A stretch of DNA of 39,089 nt from Roseibium sp. (GTDB lineage Bacteria > Pseudomonadota > Alphaproteobacteria > Rhizobiales > Stappiaceae). Shown in pieces: positions 16,655 to 25,786 of the stretch (positions within the stretch are counted from its first letter, which is position 1; the number at the start of each line of letters is the position of its first letter). The notes beneath the pieces were generated by a model, which did no database searches, was not told where the DNA came from, and saw only the letters and a list, made by a program, of their open reading frames with translations. The position numbers and the translations under genes were made by a program. Location: NCBI RefSeq assembly GCF_025698965.1, contig NZ_JAILWL010000004.1:1-39089 (forward strand). The letters run 5' to 3'.

Positions 16655-18507
16655 GAGGTCACCTTCTGATTAGACGGTGTGGAAGAGGAAACTGGATTGG
16701 GAAGGGTCTTTGCGGAGGGGATTTGAACCTCGGCGCGGGCCTGCAGATCCTTGTCCTGGAAATAGAGAACCTGGCGGCCATAGATGGCCGGGCATCCTGC
16801 AACGAATATGAGCATGTCGCCCGCGCGCTTGACCTTGCCGCCCGCGCCGGTCTGGATCCCCGGCAAGGACATGCATTCGTCCGGTGTCAGGAGAGGGCGA
16901 GCGACTTCTGTCAGGGTCTCGGAATAGTTCGTGCCGATCCGGCCGGTGGTGTGGCTGGCTGAGGTTTTTTTCTGAACCAGCGTGGTCTTACCGGCCATGT
17001 CAGAAAGGACTTTCGCGGTCTCCATCGTGTTCGGGGCGTAAGCGATCCGGATATGGCAGTTTGAGATAATCGACTGCTCGCGCCCGTATGCTTTCTGAAG
17101 CTGGGTGAGGTCCTGGACGATGACGAAGGCTTTCAGGCCGTAGCCAGCCATGAACGCGATGGCCTTTTCAAAAATCTCCAGCTTGCCGACAGATGTGAAC
17201 TCGTCGAGCATCAAGAGCATGCGGTGCTTGTAATGCTTGACGGATCGACCGCCTTCGAACGCCATGTGAGAGGTGAGGCGGGTCAGGAACTGGTTGAGCA
17301 GGATCCGCACAAGCGGGCGCAAACGGGCAATGTCGGAAGGCGGAATGACAATATAAAGTGTCGCCGGCGTCTCGCCATTCATCAGATCGGCAATGCGGAA
17401 ATCGGATTCCGATATGTTGCGGGCCACGATCGGATCGCTGTAAAGCGCTAGCTGAGAGGTGCCGGTGGAATGAACGCCGGACCGCTCGTTGCTGGACCGC
17501 TTGCGCATGCGGGCCGCGCCAAGACGAACCTCATCATTGACGATTTCGCGCCCGTGCTCATAGTTCTCCATGTCCTTCAAGAGGCGGTTGAAACTGTCGT
17601 CTTCCTCACCGTTGAAAGCGGCTTTGGCGGCGGCGGCCAAAGCCTTTTCACTGATCGTTTCCGGCTCCTTGTCATCGCCGATCGACATGAAGGCGCGCAC
17701 GTCCGCAAGGGTCGCGGTGCGGTTTTCCTGTTTTTTGATGCGATAAAGAACATGTAGGATCGCGGTGCACAGCCAGCCGTAGCCTTCCTGCATCCAAAAG
17801 TCTTTGAGGCCGGTGCCGTCCGGATCGATGATCATGATTGCGATGTTCTGACAGTCGGCAATCTCATGATCAGTGCCAAGGCGCACTTCCTGAAGGGGAT
17901 TGTATCGAACGGATCCACGATCGGCGGCAGGATCGAAACGGTAGATCTTCTGGCCCTGCGATACCCGCCAGCCAGCCGTCAGGGCGTAGTTTTCGCCTTT
18001 GATGTCGAGGACAAGGGCGCTTTCTTCCCAGGAAAGCAGCGTCGGCAGAACGAGGCCAACACCCTTACCGGAGCGGGTCGGCGCAAAGGCAAGAACATGT
18101 TCGGGGCCATCGTGGCGCAGCATCTTCGTGCCGCAGCGTGTCGGCCAGCCACCGACAACAACGCCTGTATCGAACAAAAGACCGCTGTCTTTCACGTCCC
18201 GGGTTTCGGCCCAACGGGCGGTGCCGTGAAGGTCTTTCTGCTTCCGGCCACCGAAAATGGTTTCTGACCTGGCGCCGGTCGATACGATAGCGCCGATCAG
18301 CATCAACACCAGAAACGCGGCCATACCGGCATAGGAGGGATAGAGAATTTCTGTAGGGAAGCTCCGGGCCTGGATCCAGAAATCGCGGAGCCATTGCCAC
18401 CACGCGGCTTGAAGCGGATTGAATCCCAGCGTGGTGTGCCATCCTGTCAGCGTCACGCCGACAAGAGCGACACAAGCCAAAACGGCAAAAAACCGCATCA
18501 GATGCAT
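16651..18507 (-). CDS. virD4: Type IV coupling protein VirD4/TraG
   Basis: This 618-residue ATPase links the relaxosome to the secretion channel. Two N-terminal membrane segments (about 5-22 and 58-78) anchor it. The Walker A motif is APTRSGKG (about 142-149) in HVLAFAPTRSGKGVGLVLPTL, followed by LVLDIKGENYALTAGWR. Walker B is MLLMLDEFTSVGKLEIFEKA near residue 410, and KAFVIVQDLTQLQKAYG is the usual VirD4 signature after it. The length is typical. The start follows the virB11 stop by a few bases, with GAGGCGGCG as ribosome site at the end of virB11. Its 3' end overlaps the 44-residue gene. Confidence 0.95.
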   Translation of the reverse strand: MHLMRFFAVLACVALVGVTLTGWHTTLGFNPLQAAWWQWLRDFWIQARSFPTEILYPSYAGMAAFLVLMLIGAIVSTGARSETIFGGRKQKDLHGTARWAETRDVKDSGLLFDTGVVVGGWPTRCGTKMLRHDGPEHVLAFAPTRSGKGVGLVLPTLLSWEESALVLDIKGENYALTAGWRVSQGQKIYRFDPAADRGSVRYNPLQEVRLGTDHEIADCQNIAIMIIDPDGTGLKDFWMQEGYGWLCTAILHVLYRIKKQENRTATLADVRAFMSIGDDKEPETISEKALAAAAKAAFNGEEDDSFNRLLKDMENYEHGREIVNDEVRLGAARMRKRSSNERSGVHSTGTSQLALYSDPIVARNISESDFRIADLMNGETPATLYIVIPPSDIARLRPLVRILLNQFLTRLTSHMAFEGGRSVKHYKHRMLLMLDEFTSVGKLEIFEKAIAFMAGYGLKAFVIVQDLTQLQKAYGREQSIISNCHIRIAYAPNTMETAKVLSDMAGKTTLVQKKTSASHTTGRIGTNYSETLTEVARPLLTPDECMSLPGIQTGAGGKVKRAGDMLIFVAGCPAIYGRQVLYFQDKDLQARAEVQIPSAKTLPNPVSSSTPSNQKVTS

Positions 18508-18513
18508 GGTTGA

Positions 18514-19470
18514 TCACGCCGCCTCATCACAAACGGCTTGGCCGCCGCGCCAAACATAGCGGCCATTTTTCATCTCGTAGATTTCGGAGATGGCCCGCTG
18601 GCCGCGCGGATCGCGCCGAATGTGAATCACAAGATCGACAAGGCGGCGCATGAAGCCTTCGGCATCCGGCAAGGTCTGACCGGCCGCGTTGATGTTTTCC
18701 TGGAACCTGGCCGGAACAAGCTCGGCGCTTTCGGCATGCACGGTGCACATCCAGCCGCGTGCACCGGTGTTCAGAACGTTCAAGGCGGCAAAGGCGTTCT
18801 GCGTCGAGATTTCCCCGAACAGAATATTATCGGGCGAGATGCGCATTTTATGATCGTAGAGCTGCTGCCATGTGCGCTGACCTGCACCTTGCGCGGTATC
18901 GCGCGCCGCCAGCAACGAGACACCATTGAAAAACCGGCCGACTTCAAGCTCGGGCGTATCCTCGGCGCTGACCACGCGCCGGTCATTGGGAAGATAGTAA
19001 AGCAGGTTGTTAAGCAGCGTGGTCTTGCCGGTGTTGGTCGATCCGGAGATGGCAATGTTGCGTTGCTGGTCGAGGGCCGTCTTCAGGTAACCGATCATTT
19101 CCGCGTTGAGGCCCATATCCTCAAGGGTGATCTGGTGCGGGTGCTTGCATCGGATCGCGAGAGACAGGCCGGAGACAACGGAATTGCCAATCAGGCATTC
19201 GAAGCGGTGGCCGCCGGGAAGGATCGTTGAGAGCTGCGGTTTTGCGGTCGGATCAAATTCCAGACCTTTCATATTCGCCAAGGCCCGGCAGATTGTCTTG
19301 ATCCGGTGCAATGTCAAATCCGGCTCATCGACTTCCGCGATCCGGTTGTCCAGGTCGCGGCGTTCCACGATCAGTTTGCCGGGGGCCTTGGTCCGGACCT
19401 CAACAACTTGCCGCTCGGCATAATGCCGGGACAGTGGTTCAAGGATTTTTTCCAGGAGAACTTGAGACAT
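18514..19470 (-). CDS. virB11: VirB11-type secretion ATPase
   Basis: This 318-residue hexameric ATPase of the type IV secretion system has Walker A GSTNTGKT (about 143-150) in NIAISGSTNTGKTTLLNNLL, an acidic VVSAEDTPEL Asp-box-like segment, a Walker B region around ILFGEISTQNAFAALNVLN, and the His box RGWMCTVHAES. The usual Walker B glutamate-rich form (GEIRxxEA) reads GEISTQNA here, so the second acidic residue has changed. An N-terminal domain of about 120 residues precedes the RecA-like core. It stands 80 nt after the large repeat protein and directly before virD4. Confidence 0.93.
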   Translation of the reverse strand: MSQVLLEKILEPLSRHYAERQVVEVRTKAPGKLIVERRDLDNRIAEVDEPDLTLHRIKTICRALANMKGLEFDPTAKPQLSTILPGGHRFECLIGNSVVSGLSLAIRCKHPHQITLEDMGLNAEMIGYLKTALDQQRNIAISGSTNTGKTTLLNNLLYYLPNDRRVVSAEDTPELEVGRFFNGVSLLAARDTAQGAGQRTWQQLYDHKMRISPDNILFGEISTQNAFAALNVLNTGARGWMCTVHAESAELVPARFQENINAAGQTLPDAEGFMRRLVDLVIHIRRDPRGQRAISEIYEMKNGRYVWRGGQAVCDEAA

Positions 19471-19552
19471 GCGAGAACACCTCGGAGCGGTTCATGTTTT
19501 GGGGGGAGAGGGCAGGGGCAGGGGCTGGAGCCCCTGCCAGGGTGGCAAGCCG

Positions 19553-22500
19553 TCAGGTTGTCCAACCGGTCGATTGCCAGTCGCCATAGATTACCGAGCC
19601 GTCCGGATAGACGATCTTCGATCGCTCCTGGACTTCATGGTACATCCTGACTTCATTACTGGGGTGGTTACAGCCGGTTGACGGTCCGGACGAGCTGACA
19701 TGGCTATACGGTCCGTTGCCGGAGAACGTTTTGCCGCCGGAATTACATCCGTTGCCCGCATAGAACAGATTGCCGTTTCCATCCCTGATCCGGTGGGTAT
19801 AGCCCTTGCCCGCGACCCAGATCTTGCGGTTGCCGAGCGTCTGGGTCTCAACGGACCGCACACACTTGTCGCCGTTGTTGATCGTTGTTCCACTGCCCGA
19901 CGGCAGGGAATAGGTTGACCCGTCGGGCCGCGTATAGAGCTTGGTCCGCTTGGTCGGGATCATCTCGTTGCAACCGTCATAGTATTTGCTCGCATAATCC
20001 GCATCGTCCTGGTTCCGCAGGAAGCTGTAGGCAACTTCTGAGGTTCCCGGCTGAAGGTAGGATGTCGCGATCTGGTAGGCTGCGCCATTCACCTTGATCG
20101 ACACGTCCACCAGCTGCTGCGATCGCAATGTGCTGTCATTATTCTTCCAGCCATTGGGGCTGACCGAATGCGTGAACGTCTGGTCATTGCGTTGGCAGCC
20201 CGTGACATAGACCCGTCCCTGACCCGGCACGTTGTAATAAAACCGTTCCCGGCCATAAGACACGCCTGCAGCAAGGTCATGATCGAACGAGGCGGCATCC
20301 TCGCATCCATCCGTGGTCGCTTCGATGCCGAGCATGTTGCTTTCGTCCGGCTGGCAACCGGCAATGACCTCTTCGCGGCCATCAACGGTGATTTCCGTCC
20401 GGTACTGGCGTGCCGCCTGCCCGTTCGCCAGATCGACAATCGGTGTGCAGACATCGATGCCGTTCTTCTCGAACACCTGGGCATGCGTATATGTGGCATC
20501 CGTGGTGATGCAGGGCGACGCCTGGAACAGCTGACCGTCATACTCATAGGTCCACATCGCCATTTCGGTGGAGACGCCGGACCCGTAATTGTGCTGCAGG
20601 GAACAGTTCGAGGTATCCGCCGTCATCCGGATCGGGTCGATGGTTTGCGAAGGCCCGCATTCGCGCGCACTGACCTCAACGTCATCGCCGTTGGTGTAAA
20701 CAAGCGACGTGTTGACCGTTGCCACACCGGTGTCAAAGTCGAAGTCGAACGTACAGTTCTGCCTCTCTTCGATCACGAAGGCCGTTTCCTCGTCCGGTGC
20801 ACACTCCGTGACATGGATCTGCTTCAAGGTCGCGTCCAGATAGGACCAGCGGAACTCCGGCCTGGCTTCAAGGGCCTCAAGGTCCGCAACGACATCGCAG
20901 CCATCGTAGCTCTTGACCAGCGGATAGGACGTGTCTTCACTCGGGGCACATTCGCGAACGATTTCCTTCTTGTTGGCGTTGTTGGTGTAGGACAGCGTGA
21001 ACTGCGGATAGGCCAGACCGTTTGTGAGATCGACATAATCGTCACAGCCGGTGTCCAGTTCCGAGATCTGGTATGTCTGGTCCCCGGACGGCTTGCATTC
21101 CTGCACCACAACCTGAACACCGCCGTCGTCTTCATAAAAGAGACGGTATTGCGGGGTTGCGTATCCGGCATGGATGTCAACGATATCGGTGCAGGATGCA
21201 AAGCTCTCTTCGATCACGAAGCGCTTGTCCGTGTCGGGCTGACACTGCGTGACAACCTGCTTCGTCCCCGTCAGGTCCTGGTAGAACAGGGCATATTGCG
21301 GTCGTGAGATCCTGGCTTCCAAATCGATGTCGATGTTGCATTCGTCATAAGACCGCTGGAAGTCGAAGCCGTCACTTTCATCCGGCGCGCACTGGCGCAC
21401 GGTGTGCACCGATCCCTGGTCATCGGCATAAACCAGCTTGTACTGCTGGTAGGCGACCCCCTTGGTGCTATCGACCAGCTCATCGCACTCGCCATAGGAG
21501 CGTTCCATGTCGATCGTGTCGCCGGTGCCTTCACAGGACTGGACAACGACCTCCGAACCGGACCGGTTGCGATAGGTGAGCTGCGACATGAGCGAGACGA
21601 CCTCACGGTCAAAATCGAGTTCAGGCGCACAAGCGTCATCGCTCTCGGTGATAGCGAACGACACCGAAGTGTCCGGCTGACACCCGGCCAGGTCATAGCG
21701 CGCGCCGTTGTCGTCATTGTAGTAGCTGACATATTGCGGACGGGCGACCAAATTGGCCTGGTCTACGATGTCTTCGCAGACCTCGTAATTCTTCTGGATG
21801 TTCCAGACGACCCCATTGGGCGAGCACGCATCCGTTTCCGTGACAACGCCGTCTTCGAGCGTTTCGGACATGGATGTCTGGCGCACGGTGCCGCCAGCCA
21901 GATCGATGATCGGTTCACAGCCGTCAGTCGTGACATTGAAGGAAAGATTGGGCTCGCGCTCTTCTTCCTCTTCATCCTGTGCCAGACGGTTCGGAGTTTC
22001 GTAGCCGCCAGCAACCGGATTTTCGTTAGCGCTACCGCCTTCGCTATCGACACTAGCCCCTTCTGTAGACGTGGTTTCCCTGTCGTCCTGGGAGCTTGAC
22101 TCGTCGGTCTCTTCCTTGGCCGATAGCTGAGCAACGGCCTGAACAAACTCAGCTTCGTCACCATTGACGGAAATCGCCGTCGTCGGCAGGAGTCGCTTGC
22201 TGTCAACACCGAACTGACTGGTGAAGTCATTGGCTTCAAGATCGACAAAGTTCGTGTCTTTCTTCAGCCGGGTGACAACAACCTGAGCGATTTCTTCCCC
22301 GTTGACGTTGACAGTACGCGTGAACCCTTCGGCCATAATACCGCTGATATCGACGCTCTCGGTGGTGTTGGGACGTGCATTGAATTGCAGCTCGACCGGA
22401 ACGGCCGTGTCGGACGACAGTTCCGTTTCCAATACCGGCGACACAGTAAACAGGTCCTCTTTGATAAGGACTTGCCTATCCCCGGCACTAGCTTCAACAG

Positions 22501-22594
22501 ACGGCGGCGCCGCTGTCTGAGCCAGCACCGCTCGCTGTGGGATAGCCAGTGTGACCGCCAGCAGCCCGCAATACATGTACTTGTGCAAGTGCAT
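19553..22594 (-). CDS. Large exported protein with about twelve two-cysteine repeats, inside the T4SS operon
   Basis: This 1013-residue protein has a signal peptide (about 1-26, ending RAVLAQ), an N-terminal region of about 130 residues, and an acidic Ser/Glu linker (about 160-212). About twelve tandem repeats of 46-52 residues run from residue 225 to roughly 850. Repeats begin with a cysteine and read about CxDIVDLxxGxAxPQY, then xLxYxDDxGxxxVVxxC, then xPDxxxxFxIxES; the spacing of two cysteines per repeat suggests one disulfide each, or links between neighbours. A different C-terminal domain of about 160 residues follows, rich in Gly, Ser and Asn, with more cysteines and YPDGSVIYGDW near the end. 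It lies between virB10 and virB11, where no core gene is expected. Export to the periplasm or cell surface is likely; a role in mating-pair contact is inference. No family is recognised. Confidence 0.85.
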   Translation of the reverse strand: MHLHKYMYCGLLAVTLAIPQRAVLAQTAAPPSVEASAGDRQVLIKEDLFTVSPVLETELSSDTAVPVELQFNARPNTTESVDISGIMAEGFTRTVNVNGEEIAQVVVTRLKKDTNFVDLEANDFTSQFGVDSKRLLPTTAISVNGDEAEFVQAVAQLSAKEETDESSSQDDRETTSTEGASVDSEGGSANENPVAGGYETPNRLAQDEEEEEREPNLSFNVTTDGCEPIIDLAGGTVRQTSMSETLEDGVVTETDACSPNGVVWNIQKNYEVCEDIVDQANLVARPQYVSYYNDDNGARYDLAGCQPDTSVSFAITESDDACAPELDFDREVVSLMSQLTYRNRSGSEVVVQSCEGTGDTIDMERSYGECDELVDSTKGVAYQQYKLVYADDQGSVHTVRQCAPDESDGFDFQRSYDECNIDIDLEARISRPQYALFYQDLTGTKQVVTQCQPDTDKRFVIEESFASCTDIVDIHAGYATPQYRLFYEDDGGVQVVVQECKPSGDQTYQISELDTGCDDYVDLTNGLAYPQFTLSYTNNANKKEIVRECAPSEDTSYPLVKSYDGCDVVADLEALEARPEFRWSYLDATLKQIHVTECAPDEETAFVIEERQNCTFDFDFDTGVATVNTSLVYTNGDDVEVSARECGPSQTIDPIRMTADTSNCSLQHNYGSGVSTEMAMWTYEYDGQLFQASPCITTDATYTHAQVFEKNGIDVCTPIVDLANGQAARQYRTEITVDGREEVIAGCQPDESNMLGIEATTDGCEDAASFDHDLAAGVSYGRERFYYNVPGQGRVYVTGCQRNDQTFTHSVSPNGWKNNDSTLRSQQLVDVSIKVNGAAYQIATSYLQPGTSEVAYSFLRNQDDADYASKYYDGCNEMIPTKRTKLYTRPDGSTYSLPSGSGTTINNGDKCVRSVETQTLGNRKIWVAGKGYTHRIRDGNGNLFYAGNGCNSGGKTFSGNGPYSHVSSSGPSTGCNHPSNEVRMYHEVQERSKIVYPDGSVIYGDWQSTGWTT

Positions 22595-22605
22595 TCCAAA
22601 CTCTC

Positions 22606-23706
22606 TTAATTTTGTTGGGGATCAGCGAGGTACCAGTCAAACTTCGGGCGTACCTGAACGCGCGTGCCCTGGGCAATCCGGATGACTGGCTTAAGGTCTA
22701 CTGTGTCCTCAAGGAGGGCCGCAGTGATGGTTCCAATGTTCTCGCTGGCTCCGGACAGGCCATTCGCGATGACATTGGAATTCGAGGAATCGATTTGCTG
22801 AGAACCGGAGACGGCGGCCTCGACCGCGGTGCCGATCCCGACGGTCAGGATCGCGAAGCCGTATTTCTCCCAGAAGCGGTTGTTCACTTCACCGGAAAGA
22901 CCCGCATAGCCCTGGGCATCGCCGATGTTCGCTTTGAGCTGGTAGATTTCCGCGCGGCTTTCACCAAGCAGGATCCGGCTGCAGGAGAACCCGACCCGGG
23001 TCTGGCCAACCTTGTCGACGGACGCGTAGTCGCAGATCATCCGCGACCCCTTCGGCACAAGCTTGGTGCGCCCGTGATAGCCGTAGACGTCGCGGCTGAC
23101 CTGGACAACAACGGAGCCGTTGTCGGCAAGCTGGCTGTTGATGCCGCTTTCCAGAATGCCGGTGATATAGCGGTCGGCGGTCAGAATGCGGGTGTTGTCG
23201 ACAGCGCCGGTCGAATAGCGCGGTGGGGCGGAGTAGCGGTTGTTCTGCGGATCGATGCCCTCGGGCGGCGGGAACGCGGGCAGGTTCGCATTCTGCGGCC
23301 TGGGGCGGTTCCCTGCATCGGAAAAATCACCTGTGATGTCTGCGCCGGCCAGCGTTGTTTGCATGGCGGCGCGCTGGCGCAAGGCCGTCTGCAAGGCAAG
23401 CTCGTAGTCCGTCGGCGCGCGCGAAACGGCTTTCGGCGGTTCGATGTATTTGGTGACGGTCTGCGTCTTGACGATTTCCTTCGTCTCAACGACAGGTTTC
23501 ACGACTTCCTTGATGACTTCTTTTTCGATGATCACCGGGGGCATGGTGATCACCTTGGGTTCTTGCTTCGGCTCCGGGGGCTTCGGCTTCTCATAAGAGA
23601 ACACGGCCGGATCACTGGCAGGTAGGCCGCGCGGCTGTGCCGGTTCCGGCTTGCAGGTCCCTCCGAAGGTCAGCCCGAGGGCGAGGAGGAGTTCACAAAC
23701 GGCCAT
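22606..23706 (-). CDS. virB10: VirB10/TrbI-family T4SS core protein with very short N-terminus
   Basis: From ATG 23706 the product is 366 residues. The C-terminal beta-barrel domain is typical: a DRYITGILESGINSQL start, VVVQVSRDVYGYHGRTKLVPKGSRMICDY, then WEKYGFAILTVGIGTAVEAAVSG, which includes the outer-membrane pore helix region. A charged and proline-rich linker (about 25-90, with KPPEPKQEPK and repeated KEVVK/KTQ) spans the periplasm. Unusually, only about three residues precede the hydrophobic stretch CELLLALGLTFGGTC, so there is almost no cytoplasmic tail. An alternative start at 23736 would add ten residues and overlap virB9. The chosen ATG lies 2 nt after the virB9 stop. Confidence 0.88.
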   Translation of the reverse strand: MAVCELLLALGLTFGGTCKPEPAQPRGLPASDPAVFSYEKPKPPEPKQEPKVITMPPVIIEKEVIKEVVKPVVETKEIVKTQTVTKYIEPPKAVSRAPTDYELALQTALRQRAAMQTTLAGADITGDFSDAGNRPRPQNANLPAFPPPEGIDPQNNRYSAPPRYSTGAVDNTRILTADRYITGILESGINSQLADNGSVVVQVSRDVYGYHGRTKLVPKGSRMICDYASVDKVGQTRVGFSCSRILLGESRAEIYQLKANIGDAQGYAGLSGEVNNRFWEKYGFAILTVGIGTAVEAAVSGSQQIDSSNSNVIANGLSGASENIGTITAALLEDTVDLKPVIRIAQGTRVQVRPKFDWYLADPQQN

Positions 23707-23708
23707 GG

Positions 23709-24686
23709 TTATTTCGCCCCCTTGTACTGGATGCACATGAAGGCTTGGCCCGATTTGAGAGTGATCAGGCGGTGGGTGCTTTCGACAATGAAGGTGGTGC
23801 CCTGGACGCGGGTATTGACCAGCTCGTCAATGCCATCGACCACGACATAGGCGGTCGGGAGTTCCAGGTCGTTCCACTTGTCGCCAAACTGAATGTAGGT
23901 GAAATTGTCGTCGCGAAAAACCTGTTCGGGACGCAGCTTCCGGTCACCCCAAAGCTTGTAATCATTCCAGCCGCGCAAAGCTGCAGGATTGAATTTCGCG
24001 GTTTTCAGGAAGTCGTTAGAGCCATGTGTGGCAACAGCCGCGGTCGCGGTCAGCATCGGATTGCCTTTGGCATCAAACTCGACAAAGGCCATGCCGGGTG
24101 AGCTCGGCCCAACGATCCGATAGGAAAGATCCGGAACGGATATGGAGTTGATGCCTTCGGCTCTGAGATAGAAGGAATAAACGTCGCCGTCGTCTGTGTA
24201 GACGATCATCGAACTGTCAACGCCTGCGCCGGTCGGCTTGACAGCCAGCGTGTTGTCAGATCGTTTCTTGACCTCGAAACGGGACGCATCGCCAAGGTCG
24301 GCGGACTTAATCTTGATGCCGTGCGGCAACTGGATCGCGCTGACCATGTATTGACGCAGGCGGACCTTATAGACGCAATCGCCGCAAAAGTTCTCAACGT
24401 GGATGCCCTGGTTCTTGCCGGGACGTGACCAAGCTTCCTGAATTTGCCCGCCGACAGCAGAGGGCCGGGCGAGGGGACCGTAATTGCCTCCAGCCTGTGC
24501 CTGCGCTTGGCTGACAGAACCAACCGGCAAGGTGGATGTGACTGCATCATTTGCGGCAGCAATGCGCTGCGTCGGTGTGTTCGGCGTTGCCCCCGGAGTT
24601 GCCGGGCCGCGGTTGAGCGGTGTTTGGGCAGCCGCAGAAGTCGCCAAACCCAGAATGGCGGTGAAAGTAAGAATGCGAGCGAACAT
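23709..24686 (-). CDS. virB9: VirB9/TrbG/CagX-family T4SS core protein
   Basis: The product (325 residues from ATG 24686) opens with a clean signal peptide MFARILTFTAILGLATSAAAQ, preceded by AAGGAA about 12 nt upstream. The body has VirB9 landmarks: a first domain ending near FCGDCVYKVRLRQYMVSAIQLP, and a C-terminal domain with YKLWGDRKLRPEQVFRDDNFTYIQFGDKWNDLELPTAYVVVDG. It forms the outer-membrane ring with VirB7 and VirB10. The frame is open upstream to an ATG at 24866 that overlaps the virB8 stop; using it would put 60 residues before the signal peptide, which I consider unlikely. That leaves a gap of about 175 nt after virB8. Confidence 0.92.
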   Translation of the reverse strand: MFARILTFTAILGLATSAAAQTPLNRGPATPGATPNTPTQRIAAANDAVTSTLPVGSVSQAQAQAGGNYGPLARPSAVGGQIQEAWSRPGKNQGIHVENFCGDCVYKVRLRQYMVSAIQLPHGIKIKSADLGDASRFEVKKRSDNTLAVKPTGAGVDSSMIVYTDDGDVYSFYLRAEGINSISVPDLSYRIVGPSSPGMAFVEFDAKGNPMLTATAAVATHGSNDFLKTAKFNPAALRGWNDYKLWGDRKLRPEQVFRDDNFTYIQFGDKWNDLELPTAYVVVDGIDELVNTRVQGTTFIVESTHRLITLKSGQAFMCIQYKGAK

Positions 24687-24862
24687 GGTCAGGCGTGTTC
24701 CTTGACGGACGGGAAGGGAAATCGAATGTCGGTTAACGTTGGCAGGATCGAAGATCTGCGGACGATCGGCAGAACCAACGAACCAGTTCCAAGTTTCCGG
24801 AATTGCGGAATTTGCGAGTGCAGAGACGACGTTTCGAAGTGGCTGCGTAGGCATTCGGATCG

Positions 24863-25582
24863 TCATTTCGAGGTTTGCTCCTTGATGGACATGCCAAGCA
24901 CGCGGATACCGAGAGGGTTCTCGAACCGCTCAGTCGCGGAAACGTCATGAGGGCGGGGGGTCATTTCCAGGAAGGCACGCAGATGGCGGCGCTTCGGCTT
25001 CTCGCGGCCGATCTTGTCGGTCTGGAGGAACTCGACGACGTAGAGATAGACGCCATCATAGTCATCGACCTGATAGGCGCCTTTGACCGTGATCGAGCGG
25101 TTCAGACCGTCTTCAATCCCGTTTTCAATGACGCTCTTGTTGGACTTCACATACGAGTTGAAAAACTCCGGATCAGAATAGGTCCGGACTTCCTTGAACC
25201 GGGTGTTCTGAGTCGTGTCGTCGATGGTGAGAATCTGACGCACATAACGACGGGCTAGCTTCTCAAGCATCAGCTCGAACCCATCGACTTGCATTGAAAT
25301 CGGTTCAACGCGGTAAATCCGGTCGTCGTTTGGGTCCGCGCGAAGAAGTGCGATTTCCGTTTCCTTCAGCGGGACAAGCGTAACGAGAGCCTGCAGGGCT
25401 GCGACCACGCACACCGCCAGAGCGATGTTCGTTCCAACCGACAGGCGCAACAGCCATGCCATGCGCCGGTGAGCCGTTTTGTAGGCGAACGGATCGGCCT
25501 TCAAAATATTGGCGTGCTTCGGTTCCGGTTTGCCCCCCGAAACCTCAGCAACTTCGGACTTGGGGAGTATGATGGTTGCCAT
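24863..25582 (-). CDS. virB8: VirB8-type inner-membrane T4SS protein
   Basis: This 239-residue bitopic protein has a short cytoplasmic N-terminus, one membrane segment at about 45-66 (LRLSVGTNIALAVCVVAALQALVTL) and a periplasmic NTF2-like domain. That domain contains RYVRQILTIDDTTQNTRFKEVRTYSDPEFFNSYVKSNKS and ends with RPHDVSATERFENPLGIRVLGM, where the NPLGIRV strand is typical of VirB8. The ATG at 25582 overlaps the virB7 stop (TAATG) and has GGAGG 8 nt upstream; the longer frame from 25600 adds only six residues. VirB8 is an assembly factor that contacts VirB9 and VirB10. Confidence 0.92.
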   Translation of the reverse strand: MATIILPKSEVAEVSGGKPEPKHANILKADPFAYKTAHRRMAWLLRLSVGTNIALAVCVVAALQALVTLVPLKETEIALLRADPNDDRIYRVEPISMQVDGFELMLEKLARRYVRQILTIDDTTQNTRFKEVRTYSDPEFFNSYVKSNKSVIENGIEDGLNRSITVKGAYQVDDYDGVYLYVVEFLQTDKIGREKPKRRHLRAFLEMTPRPHDVSATERFENPLGIRVLGMSIKEQTSK

Positions 25583-25749
25583 TAGGCGGCCTCCACCCAC
25601 TCGAACGAGCCGGGTTCGTATTCGATTTCAGCGCAAGCACACGGGGATTTGCGCATCTTGTCGATGCCATCGGGTTCAACCGGCATTTCCACCTGAGCAC
25701 AGCCGGAAATGAGGAAACCAAGGCACAATACGAGTCTGAAGTGCTTCAT
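25582..25749 (-). CDS. virB7: VirB7-like lipoprotein
   Basis: This 55-residue protein has a lipoprotein signal: MKHFRLVLCLGFLISGC, with the lipobox LISGC at about 13-17. The mature part is short, with a CAC pair (KSPCACAE). Size, lipobox and position between virB6 and virB8 identify it as the VirB7 equivalent, the lipoprotein that anchors the outer-membrane ring and may form disulfides with VirB9. The frame continues upstream of this ATG, but that part is arginine-rich and non-coding in appearance. Its stop overlaps the virB8 start. Confidence 0.82.
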   Translation of the reverse strand: MKHFRLVLCLGFLISGCAQVEMPVEPDGIDKMRKSPCACAEIEYEPGSFEWVEAA

Positions 25750-25786
25750 TGTTTGAAGAACCTTTGAGAGAAGGGGAGGGGAGGAA

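Noticed and set aside
20168-22099. Long plus-strand frames opposite the repeat protein
   Set aside because: Antisense shadows: the minus-strand protein has a signal peptide and regular repeats, while these frames have neither.
24687-24866. An N-terminal extension of virB9 with an ATGA junction to virB8
   Set aside because: It would put 60 residues before a clean signal peptide; the ATG at 24686 with its own ribosome site is preferred.
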